DNA of 63,408 nucleotides from Clostridia bacterium. Its GTDB lineage: Bacteria > Bacillota > Clostridia > TANB77 > CAG-508. The notes under the pieces were generated by a model. It searched no databases. It was not told the origin of the DNA and was given only the letters and a program-made list of their open reading frames with translations. This document shows positions 7,378 through 15,173 of this stretch, one piece after another (position 1 is the stretch's first letter; the number at the start of each line of letters is the position of its first letter). The position numbers were made by a program, and so were the translations under genes. The stretch is from NCBI GenBank assembly GCA_017533795.1, contig JAFWIH010000004.1:1-63408 (forward strand), given 5' to 3'.

Positions 7378-8631
7378 TTATTTTGGGATACAAACTACGG
7401 GGCGGAACCCAATGGTGTCGCTATACGCATTGAGGTCGTTAACATAGCCGTTAAAGATCACGCGCCTCACGCTGCTAGCGTTGTTAGACGACGGAGAAGC
7501 CAGCCAGTATGCATAAGCCTTTGTTTGACTTGTTCTTACCCACATATTTCCATCAGTTCCACTTGTATCTAGTCCTGATACATAACTAGTCCATGAGCCG
7601 TCTCCTTTTTTTGTCATATATCCATTAGTATTTGAATTATTAGAGTCTACTGTTTCATATGTTCCTAATTTTGTTGTGTGTGTACTTACTGCATTATATG
7701 AATTTACAAACATCTCAATTGTTGGTCCACCTATTGCAAATGCTCCACTTACTCCATCTGCAAAGCTTGACCATTTACTTGTATCCATCATATATGCTAC
7801 AGCACATATATTATTATTTGTACTACTTGAATTTGCTGCTACCCATTTTAAGTAATTTGTTGTTAAGTACTGACTTCCTGATGTTGCTGTAAATGCTGTA
7901 GATGCTGAACCATTTTTATATATTGTACCTGTAGTTAAGACTCCATCATTATATGAACTACTACTTGCAAATCTTGCACAATATGTTGTATGTTGATTTG
8001 TTGTACTTGTTGATTTTACTAAATCTGTTGCTGTATATGTTACCCCATTTACAGTGCTTCCATTACAAGGTAGTTCTGCATTTGGCACATAATCGCTTGC
8101 TATCAAATAGTAATTGCTACTGTCCGCATAGAATAGTTGCCAATTAATACTTGGATGACTTGTTGATTTATAGTCTGTTGTCTCTCCATACATTGTACTT
8201 ATATCACTTACTGTACTTAAGTCTGTATCTCCAACTTTTAAGCTTGTACCTCCTGCTGGTGGGTTGCTTGCCACCGCTTCTCCTAATACTTCTCCTAATG
8301 TTACTGTATATCCTCCATATTCTGATTTTGCTGTTAATTCTGCTGTCATATCAGTTAAGTCTTGTGGTACACTTGTAAAATATTTTCCTAAAATCGTACT
8401 CAAATTAGAAGCATTTCCCTGATTTCCCGCTTTATCATTTAATATATCTAGTTTTACTCTGTCTATTAAATCTCCTCTTTTTGTTGCATCTTTTGCTTCT
8501 GTTGCTCTACTTAATAATCCATTCTCACCTGTTAAGCTTGCTATTGTAATCCCTGTAAGGATAAGAAGTACTATGATAGTTATAACAAGCGCTATTAATG
8601 TTATACCTTTTGTGTCTTTTAAATTTTTCAT
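7378..8631 (-). CDS. Pseudopilin-anchored variable protein (DGR target, C-type-lectin-like C-terminus)
   Basis: 417 residues. N-terminus: KGITLIALVITIIVLLIL (residues 8-25), a class III (prepilin-type) leader with the Gly-Ile cleavage site and one TM/pilin helix; the Glu5 of true pilins is Ala here. The C-terminal half is Ser/Thr/Tyr/Trp-rich and ends WLASPSSNNASSVRRVIF then NGYVNDLNAYSDTIGFRPVV, the ending typical of DGR-diversified C-lectin/formylglycine-enzyme-like folds (YWLASP...GFRPVV). The last ~130 bases are far richer in G+C than the rest of the gene and use AAC/AGC/GAC codons at likely ligand-facing sites. GGAGG precedes the ATG by seven bases. Likely displayed on the cell surface or a pilus-like fibre to bind a ligand. 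Downstream lie a hairpin and DGR accessory remnants. Confidence 0.8.
   Translation of the reverse strand: MKNLKDTKGITLIALVITIIVLLILTGITIASLTGENGLLSRATEAKDATKRGDLIDRVKLDILNDKAGNQGNASNLSTILGKYFTSVPQDLTDMTAELTAKSEYGGYTVTLGEVLGEAVASNPPAGGTSLKVGDTDLSTVSDISTMYGETTDYKSTSHPSINWQLFYADSSNYYLIASDYVPNAELPCNGSTVNGVTYTATDLVKSTSTTNQHTTYCARFASSSSYNDGVLTTGTIYKNGSASTAFTATSGSQYLTTNYLKWVAANSSSTNNNICAVAYMMDTSKWSSFADGVSGAFAIGGPTIEMFVNSYNAVSTHTTKLGTYETVDSNNSNTNGYMTKKGDGSWTSYVSGLDTSGTDGNMWVRTSQTKAYAYWLASPSSNNASSVRRVIFNGYVNDLNAYSDTIGFRPVVCIPK
7381..7515 (-). other. Candidate DGR variable region (VR) with GC-rich 3' anchor
   Basis: By hand count 64 of the 120 bases at 7391-7510 are G or C (53%), against roughly 30% in flanking DNA. 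Codons read AAC AAC GCT AGC AGC GTG and similar, the pattern left when adenines of AAC-rich template codons are mutated. The A-poor run just before the stop (GGGTTCCGCCCCGTAG) would be the initiation-of-mutagenic-homing segment. No matching template repeat is in this window, so adenine-specific substitution cannot be shown here. Confidence 0.6.
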
Positions 8632-8697
8632 TTGTTTCCTCCTTAGATTATTATATTACATATTATATACTATTTTCTACTCTCCTTTTATATTTTT

Positions 8698-8761
8698 ATT
8701 TTATGCTATCCATACGTTTTTGTCAATTTTATCCGTACGTTTTTTGCAAATTCAACCGTAC
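8698..8761 (-). promoter_or_regulatory. Promoter of the DGR target gene with three 23-bp-spaced repeats
   Basis: Minus strand -35 TTGACA (8721-8726), 17-bp spacer, -10 TAAAAT (8698-8703). The hexamer GTACGG occurs at 8761-8756 and 8738-8733 and its variant GTATGG at 8715-8710, exactly 23 bp apart, with similar A-rich sequence between. The first two flank the -35 upstream side and the third lies in the spacer, as expected for a regulator that binds repeated half-sites. Confidence 0.65.
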
Positions 8762-8767
8762 ATTTTA

Positions 8768-9577
8768 TTACTTATGCAATTTTTGCCTTGTATACTCATA
8801 TAACACAACACCTGCAGCAACAGATGCATTAAGGCTTTCTGTTTTACCAAGCATTGGTATTATTACCTTTTCATCTGCCATATCTTGTATTTCCTTTGAA
8901 ACTCCATTTGCCTCATTTCCTATTACTATAACTTTCTTTTTGTAGTCTACATCATAGATTGTTTTTTCTGCGTCAAGTGAAGTAACCTGTAACTTAAAAT
9001 GATGCTTCCTTGCTTCTTTTATTGCTTTTCCTAAGTCATCACATTCTATTATGTTTATTCTAAATATTGCTCCCATTGTAGAACGTACAACTTTTGGATT
9101 ATATGCATCTACTGTCCCTTTTGAAACTAAAATTTGTTTTAGTCCACAACTATCAATTGTACGAAGGATAGTTCCAAGGTTTCCTGGGTCTTGTATATCA
9201 TCTAATGCAACAATTATGTCTTGAGTATAATCTACCTCCTGTTTTTTGAGTCCGTCCCCAAAAGCAGTTTTTTTTGAAATTACAGCAAATATGCCCTGTG
9301 GTGCTACAACTTGTGTGATGCTATTAAATACCTGTTTTGTCACGTATATGCAGTCAAATCTTGAGATTTCATACATTAAGCTTTTAGATATTGCATTTGT
9401 TTTTTCGTTTTCTTCACAAATAACAACTTGCTTTATTTGTGCATTTTCTTTTATTGCCTCTTCAATAAGTTTTATTCCCTCTACAATATATTCTCCGGAT
9501 TCATCTCTGTACTTCTTATCTTTTAGCTTTTTTACATGTTTTATAAAATCATTATCTTTACTTGTAATCCTTTGCAC
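8768..9577 (-). CDS. TrmH/SpoU-family RNA 2'-O-methyltransferase (RlmB/YsgA-like)
   Basis: 269 residues. N-terminal L7Ae-like substrate-binding domain (MQRITSKDNDFIKHVKKLKD, with EYIVEGIKLIEEAI), then a SPOUT methyltransferase domain with motif 1 LDDIQDPGNLGTILRTIDSC, motif 2 VIVIGNEANGVS and motif 3 IPMLGKTESLNASVAAGVVL. This is the pattern of 23S rRNA ribose methylases of the RlmB/YsgA type; tRNA substrates are also possible. The start is GTG, chosen because GGAG lies nine bases upstream and the family begins a few residues before 'S.N'. It is the gene directly upstream of the DGR target on the same strand, but the target has its own promoter. Confidence 0.9.
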   Translation of the reverse strand: MQRITSKDNDFIKHVKKLKDKKYRDESGEYIVEGIKLIEEAIKENAQIKQVVICEENEKTNAISKSLMYEISRFDCIYVTKQVFNSITQVVAPQGIFAVISKKTAFGDGLKKQEVDYTQDIIVALDDIQDPGNLGTILRTIDSCGLKQILVSKGTVDAYNPKVVRSTMGAIFRINIIECDDLGKAIKEARKHHFKLQVTSLDAEKTIYDVDYKKKVIVIGNEANGVSKEIQDMADEKVIIPMLGKTESLNASVAAGVVLYEYTRQKLHK

Positions 9578-9619
9578 TTGATTAATCTCCTTTTATTATT
9601 TATACTATATTTTTAAATT

Positions 9620-12600
9620 TTAACTTAATTCTAATAAGAAACTTTGTATTTCATTTAGCAGCTTCTCATCAGTCGTAGCTTCTGTTTTAAGAGTAATTCC
9701 TGGTCGTATACCTGAAGAAAACTTTAATTTATTTCTATACTGCTTTAATAATTTTTCTATGTCTATTTTATTGTCTCCTCTAGCAAATGTAAATACTATT
9801 TTGTCTAATTTATTATACACCTTTTCTATGTGGTTTTCTTTACATAGATTTTTTATTCTTGCAATTTTTATTAAGTTTTCTACCTCTGTTGGCATATTTC
9901 CATATCTATCTATAATTTCATCTATAATATTTTGTACATCTTCTTCATTTTTACACAAAGCAATGTCTTGGTATACTTCTATTTTCTGACTTTGATTAGA
10001 AATATATTCATCTGGTATGTAGCTTGATACATTTAAATCTATTTGTACTTCAAGTTCTTGTGTTTCAATTTGTTTGATTCCCTGGGTTTCTTTCATTACT
10101 TCATCTAAAAGTTTGCAATATGTGTCATATCCTACTTGTTCCATATGTCCATGTTGAATTTCTCCAAGTAAACTTCCTGCTCCTCTAATTTCTAAGTCTC
10201 TCATTGCAATTTTAAATCCTGAACCAAACTCTGTAAATTCTTTTATTGCTTTCAATCTTTTGTCTGCAACTTCTGATAATAGTTTGTCTCTTTTATATGT
10301 TATATATGCATACGCTTGTCTGTTTGACCTACCAACTCTACCACGTATTTGGTATAGCTGTGCTAATCCCATTCTATCCGCATTTTCAACAATTATTGTA
10401 TTTGCATTTGGTATATCAATTCCAGATTCTAAAATGGTAGTACAAACAAGTACATTTGTGTTTCCTTCAATAAATTCATGCATAATGTCTTCTATTTGAC
10501 TACCACTCATTCTTCCATGAGCAAAATCAACTGTTGCTTCAGGTACAAGTCTAGCTATGGTTGCAGCTTTTCTTTCTATTTGAGAGACATTATTAAATAA
10601 ATAAAATACCTGTCCTCCTCTTTCTAGTTCTTTTGTAATTGCTTCTTTTATAACTTCATCATCATACTCTAGTACATATGTCTGTACCGGTTTTCTATTT
10701 TGAGGTGGTTCATATATAACAGACATGTCTCTTACTCCAACTATTGACATATGAAGTGTTCTAGGAATAGGAGTTGCACTCATTGTAAGTACATCAACAT
10801 TTGCTTTATATTGTTTTATTTTTTCTTTATCCTTTACACCAAATCTATGCTCTTCATCTATTATTAGCAGTCCTAAGTCTTTAAATTCAACATCTTTACT
10901 AAGTAGTCTATGTGTTCCAATTACTACGTCTATTTCTCCAAGCTTTAATTTTTTTATTATTTCATGTTGTTCTTTTGTTGTTCTAAATCTATTTAAAACG
11001 TCAACTCTAATAGGAAATTCTTCCATTCTTTCTTTGAAACTTTTATATTGTTGATCTGCAAGAACTGTTGTTGGCACTAAATATGCAACTTGTTTTTGAT
11101 CCATTACAGCTTTAAATGCTGCTCTTATTGCAACTTCTGTTTTTCCATAGCCAACATCTCCACAAAGAAGTCTATCCATTGGTTTTGAAAGTTCCATATC
11201 TTTCTTTACTTCTTCTATGCATCTTAATTGGTCATCTGTTTCTACATATTCAAAGCTGTTTTCAAATTGACTTTGCCATGGTGTATCTTGAGAAAATGCA
11301 TATCCTTTTGCTTTTTCCCTAGTTGCATATAGTTCTATTAATTCTTTAGCCACTTCTCTTAAATTATTTTTTACTTTAGCCTTTGTATTTTCCCATTCTT
11401 TACTTCCAAGTCTATTTACTTTAGGTGCAGATTCACCTCCACCTATGTATTTTCTAACAACATCTAAGTCACTTGTTGGAACATATAAAATATCATCATT
11501 TTTATACTTTATTTTTATATAATCTTTTGTCGTGTTGTCTGCAGTTATTGTATTTATTCCTATAAATATGCCTATTCCATATATTTTATGAACTACATAA
11601 TCACCAATTTTAAGGTCTGAATAAACAACTTTTTCACTGTCATTAAATACTTTACTTGTACGCCTTCTTTTTTTATCTATTTCAACTAATTCGTTTGCAT
11701 CTATTACTACTTGATTTAAATCATAGTTTTCAAAACCAGAAGACAAATTACCTAAGCTGACTGTTACAATGCCTTTTGTATTTTTTACAATTATAGTATT
11801 ATTAAGCTTTTCTTCATATTTATTTAATATTTCATTTTCATTTAGTAAACTACAAATTTTTTTTGCTTTTTCTTTACTGTCAGTTAAAATATATACATTT
11901 TTATCTTTATATGTTCCATCTGTTAAGTCTTTAATTAATATTTCTGATTCACTTTTAAAATAATTTATCTCTCTGTATTTGTAGCTATAGTTTTCTGCTT
12001 GTACTTTTAGATTTTCATCTTGTTTTTCTATATATACCAATTGTTTTTTTAATAATATTTTTTCTATTTCTTCAAATGTTTTCATGTTCAACAAAGCTTC
12101 TGGTACAAACTTTTCTTTTTCTACAAGCAAGTTAATAATGTTTTTTGTATCTTTTGTTATATTATGTGCTCTAGTTTTTATTTTATTTATTTCATCAACA
12201 AAAATTGTATATTGACTACTTAAATAGTCTAGTACTGTTTCCTTATTTTCATAAAAGCAATCAAAGTATTTGTCAATTTTACTAATGTAGCTACCATTTT
12301 TTATTAATTCTGTATCTTCTTCCGCTTCTGGATATTTTTTTAATATATTTTCACAAATATCTTCTAAATTTTTTTCTAATACAAATTCTGTTGCAGGATA
12401 AATTGTAACTTTTTCTATTGTTTCTGTTGACCTTTGTGTTGTAATACTAAACTTTCTTATAGAGTCTACTTCATCTCCCCAAAACTCAATTCTTACTCCC
12501 ACATTTTCAGATAATGAAATATCTAAAATGCCACCTCTAATGCTAAATTGTCCTTTTCCCTCTATCATATCTGAATGTGAATATCCTAAGCTTACTAAAG

Positions 12601-13060
12601 TTTGTTTTAAAGTTTCAAAATTATGCTCTTCTCCAATTTTAAAACTTAAAACATTTTTGTATAATGTATTTTTTGCAGCTATTTCCTGCATTATGGCTTC
12701 TATTGTTGTTACAACTATTAAGTTCTTTTTTGTATAAATTTTGTTTAATGTTTCTATTCTTTCATATGATAGATCTTTACTTTCAACAACAAAATCATAA
12801 GTTACAATCTCTTTTTTATTAAAATATACAACCTTATCTGTAAAGTATTTTAAGTCTTCTACTATTTTTTTTGCTTGTATTTCATTATATGTAATTATAC
12901 ATGCAGTTTTTTTTGTGTATTCATTTATAGCAGATATTTGCTGTACCATTCCCACGCCAGTTAGACCCGATATTACTATCGGGTCTTTTTTTGTTTCTAT
13001 ATGTTTTACTTGCTCTACAAATTTTTGAGATTTTCCAAGTTCTCCTAAAATTGTATTCAA
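9620..13060 (-). CDS. mfd: Transcription-repair coupling factor Mfd
   Basis: 1,146 residues, full length. Mfd removes RNA polymerase stalled at DNA damage and recruits UvrA. Domains in order: UvrB-like N-terminal part (ISGLTGVGMVQQISAI, a degenerate Walker A, as is usual for Mfd), UvrA-binding region, CarD-like RNA-polymerase-interaction domain (DYVVHKIYGIGIFIGI), superfamily 2 translocase with Walker A GDVGYGKTE and DEEH box IIDEEHRFGV plus SATPIPRTL and RGRVGR, and the C-terminal TRCF domain. The start is TTG with GGGAG seven bases upstream. The next gene upstream (sortase-like) is on the same strand, 65 bases away. Confidence 0.97.
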   Translation of the reverse strand: MNTILGELGKSQKFVEQVKHIETKKDPIVISGLTGVGMVQQISAINEYTKKTACIITYNEIQAKKIVEDLKYFTDKVVYFNKKEIVTYDFVVESKDLSYERIETLNKIYTKKNLIVVTTIEAIMQEIAAKNTLYKNVLSFKIGEEHNFETLKQTLVSLGYSHSDMIEGKGQFSIRGGILDISLSENVGVRIEFWGDEVDSIRKFSITTQRSTETIEKVTIYPATEFVLEKNLEDICENILKKYPEAEEDTELIKNGSYISKIDKYFDCFYENKETVLDYLSSQYTIFVDEINKIKTRAHNITKDTKNIINLLVEKEKFVPEALLNMKTFEEIEKILLKKQLVYIEKQDENLKVQAENYSYKYREINYFKSESEILIKDLTDGTYKDKNVYILTDSKEKAKKICSLLNENEILNKYEEKLNNTIIVKNTKGIVTVSLGNLSSGFENYDLNQVVIDANELVEIDKKRRRTSKVFNDSEKVVYSDLKIGDYVVHKIYGIGIFIGINTITADNTTKDYIKIKYKNDDILYVPTSDLDVVRKYIGGGESAPKVNRLGSKEWENTKAKVKNNLREVAKELIELYATREKAKGYAFSQDTPWQSQFENSFEYVETDDQLRCIEEVKKDMELSKPMDRLLCGDVGYGKTEVAIRAAFKAVMDQKQVAYLVPTTVLADQQYKSFKERMEEFPIRVDVLNRFRTTKEQHEIIKKLKLGEIDVVIGTHRLLSKDVEFKDLGLLIIDEEHRFGVKDKEKIKQYKANVDVLTMSATPIPRTLHMSIVGVRDMSVIYEPPQNRKPVQTYVLEYDDEVIKEAITKELERGGQVFYLFNNVSQIERKAATIARLVPEATVDFAHGRMSGSQIEDIMHEFIEGNTNVLVCTTILESGIDIPNANTIIVENADRMGLAQLYQIRGRVGRSNRQAYAYITYKRDKLLSEVADKRLKAIKEFTEFGSGFKIAMRDLEIRGAGSLLGEIQHGHMEQVGYDTYCKLLDEVMKETQGIKQIETQELEVQIDLNVSSYIPDEYISNQSQKIEVYQDIALCKNEEDVQNIIDEIIDRYGNMPTEVENLIKIARIKNLCKENHIEKVYNKLDKIVFTFARGDNKIDIEKLLKQYRNKLKFSSGIRPGITLKTEATTDEKLLNEIQSFLLELS

Positions 13061-13125
13061 TTGCTTTCTCCCTTTGATTTTTAATGGAATTATTATAGCA
13101 TGTTTTTTTCAATATGTCTATTTTT

Positions 13126-13779
13126 TTATTCTGCTTTTGCCATAATAATTATTACTTGGTCTGAGTTTGTTGCAGTTAAGCAACATTGCATTACTAAAAT
13201 TGGTACATCTGATGGTGTGTTATAGAAAGATACATCTAGACTGTCTGTAACAAACTTTGAATATACAGTGTATTTTTTTTCTGTTCCTTCATAATCTCTA
13301 AAATATAATTCATCATTTTCTTCTAGTAATTTATTATTAGAAAATAGAGTGCCATTTTCTCTATTATGGCCAACAAACACAGTAACTCCAGGTCTGTTAG
13401 GGCCTTGATTTGTATATAGCATGCATGGCATTACTTCCATTTTATTTGCATCTTGTTTGCAATATACATCTGTAACATATCCTATTTTAGGAATATTTAA
13501 TGTGCCTATGTTTATGTCCATCTCCTGTAAATCTTGAGTTATATCTGCTGGAGTTTTAACATACTCTGGGGTTTCTTCAACTTCTTCATTTTTTCTTTCT
13601 AATACAGCAATTAATGGTTCATCTTCAATTTCGACATTATTTCCCTCATTTGTAGTATTTGTTATAGCTTCATTATTATGTTGTTTATTTTTTATTCTTA
13701 TTGTTATTAATAATGCTACAGTTATAATAATTATTACTAGACTTATTATTGCTCCTACTATTAATTTTTTTTGTGCCAT
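13126..13779 (-). CDS. Sortase-like membrane transpeptidase
   Basis: 217 residues: one N-terminal TM helix (about residues 6-27), an acidic linker, then a sortase domain from about 90 (IGTLNIPKIG). Sortases join surface proteins to the wall or to pilin partners. Seen: VFVGHNRENGTLF with the catalytic His138, and the C-terminal strand VMQCCLTATNSDQ with the catalytic Cys at 199 or 200. The Arg expected eight or nine residues after the Cys is replaced by Gln208 (SDQVIIIMAK), so activity may be altered or the Arg may come from elsewhere. No LPXTG-type substrate gene is seen in the window; the pseudopilin-like DGR target is on the same strand 4 kb downstream but has no sorting signal. AGAGGT precedes the ATG. 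Confidence 0.75.
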   Translation of the reverse strand: MAQKKLIVGAIISLVIIIITVALLITIRIKNKQHNNEAITNTTNEGNNVEIEDEPLIAVLERKNEEVEETPEYVKTPADITQDLQEMDINIGTLNIPKIGYVTDVYCKQDANKMEVMPCMLYTNQGPNRPGVTVFVGHNRENGTLFSNNKLLEENDELYFRDYEGTEKKYTVYSKFVTDSLDVSFYNTPSDVPILVMQCCLTATNSDQVIIIMAKAE

Positions 13780-13874
13780 ATACTCTACCTCTTTTTTCTC
13801 TTAAATATCTTAGCAATATTGTATCACATTTTTTTAAGCATTCAAAGTATATATTCTTACATTTCTTGATATAT

Positions 13875-14999
13875 CTATCTTTGCCCTAATGTTACATCAA
13901 TATTCTTATTTACCTTTCCCCTAGTTATGCCTAGTCTAACTATATCCCCTGGCTTTTTTGTATAAATTAATTCTCTAAGCTCATTCATTGTATTTATTTC
14001 TTCTCCTTCAATTGTATTTATTATATCTCCTTCTTTCAAATCTGTTTTGCTAGCTGGTCCATTTGGAGTAATTTGCGCTACATATACACCTTTATCAAAT
14101 GTAGTTGCAAATGTTGATAAATATGGTATTACTTCTTTATCATAAGCATATATTCCAATGTAAGCTTCATCAAAGTTATCTGTTTCTTCAAAACTTTCAA
14201 TAATTTTTTTTATAACATTAATCGGAACTGCAAAGCCTATTCCTTCTGCAGAACTTATTTTTACTGTATTTATTCCAATAACGTCTCCGTTTGCAAGTAT
14301 TAACGGTCCTCCACTATTTCCAGGATTAATTGTTGCATCAGTTTGTATTAAATCTGACATGTAACTTTGAGTTTCATTTTCTTCTATTTTTATTGTTCTA
14401 TTTGTTGCACTAACAATTCCAGATGTAACAGTTCTTCTAAATTCAAATCCTATTGGATTTCCTATTGCATACACTGTTTCTCCTGCTCTTATTAAACTAG
14501 AATCTCCTAAATTAACACGTTTTAATTCTTTAGCATTTATTTTTGTAATTGATAAGTCCAAATTACTATCAGCCCAAACTACTTTTCCATCATAGGTTAC
14601 ACCTGTATCTAATGTAACATAACAAACACTATGTTTTTCTCCTGTAACATGACTATTACTTAATATATAGCCATTTTCAGATATAATCACACCTGTACCA
14701 AGTCCTAATTCTTTTTCCGTATTATTTGAGAAAATTGAACTTCCAGTATTTTTTAGTTTTGATATACCCACAACACTTTGAGTTACATTCTCTATTGTAT
14801 CCGCAATTGTATTGCTTTTTTCTTCTACTTTTTCCACAGTTTGTACCATATTTGTGGATTGCAACCTTTGTGTATTATAATTTGTTTGCACATCTATTTT
14901 TTTATATGTAATGTACAAATACACACCAAAAATCCATAAAAACATTACTGATACTGTTACTAAAAAAAATTTTTTCCCTCTATTACCTTTTATTTTCAA
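13875..14999 (-). CDS. HtrA/DegP-like trypsin-type serine protease with PDZ domain
   Basis: 374 residues from the chosen TTG at 14999 (TAGGAG eight bases upstream); a GTG three codons earlier (15008) overlaps the ribosome site and is less likely. One N-terminal TM helix anchors an extracellular protease for quality control of exported proteins. Catalytic triad: H117 in LSNSHVTG, D148 in NLDLS, S229 in NPGNSGGPL. A PDZ domain follows (DEAYIGIYAYDKEVIPYLS through GPASKTDLKEGDIINTIEG). All active-site residues are intact. Transcribed away from the NRPS gene from a shared 170-bp intergenic region. Confidence 0.95.
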   Translation of the reverse strand: MKIKGNRGKKFFLVTVSVMFLWIFGVYLYITYKKIDVQTNYNTQRLQSTNMVQTVEKVEEKSNTIADTIENVTQSVVGISKLKNTGSSIFSNNTEKELGLGTGVIISENGYILSNSHVTGEKHSVCYVTLDTGVTYDGKVVWADSNLDLSITKINAKELKRVNLGDSSLIRAGETVYAIGNPIGFEFRRTVTSGIVSATNRTIKIEENETQSYMSDLIQTDATINPGNSGGPLILANGDVIGINTVKISSAEGIGFAVPINVIKKIIESFEETDNFDEAYIGIYAYDKEVIPYLSTFATTFDKGVYVAQITPNGPASKTDLKEGDIINTIEGEEINTMNELRELIYTKKPGDIVRLGITRGKVNKNIDVTLGQR

Positions 15000-15092
15000 A
15001 TTACTCACTCCTAAAAAATATAATTACCAATTTTGGATTTTTTAAACAAAAATGATTTTTTTATATATTTATTGACTTTTAACAGTTTAGTA

Positions 15093-15121
15093 TTGAAAAT
15101 TAAATATTTTAAATGTATAAT
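15093..15121 (+). promoter_or_regulatory. Sigma-A promoter of the NRPS operon
   Basis: TTGAAA (15093-15098), 17-bp spacer, TATAAT (15116-15121), followed by a leader of about 45 bases that contains a small dyad GTCAA-AAA-TTGAC (15131-15143), a possible operator or weak hairpin. A second TTGACT at 15072-15077 lies upstream. Confidence 0.8.
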
Positions 15122-15173
15122 CTGGATAACGTCAAAAATTGACAAAGGAAGTTGTAAATTAAAGGTGAAAAAG

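Noticed and set aside
7659..8378. Leu-rich plus-strand ORFs opposite the DGR target
   Set aside because: They are antisense shadows of Ser/Thr/Asn-rich codons in the target gene and have no ribosome sites.
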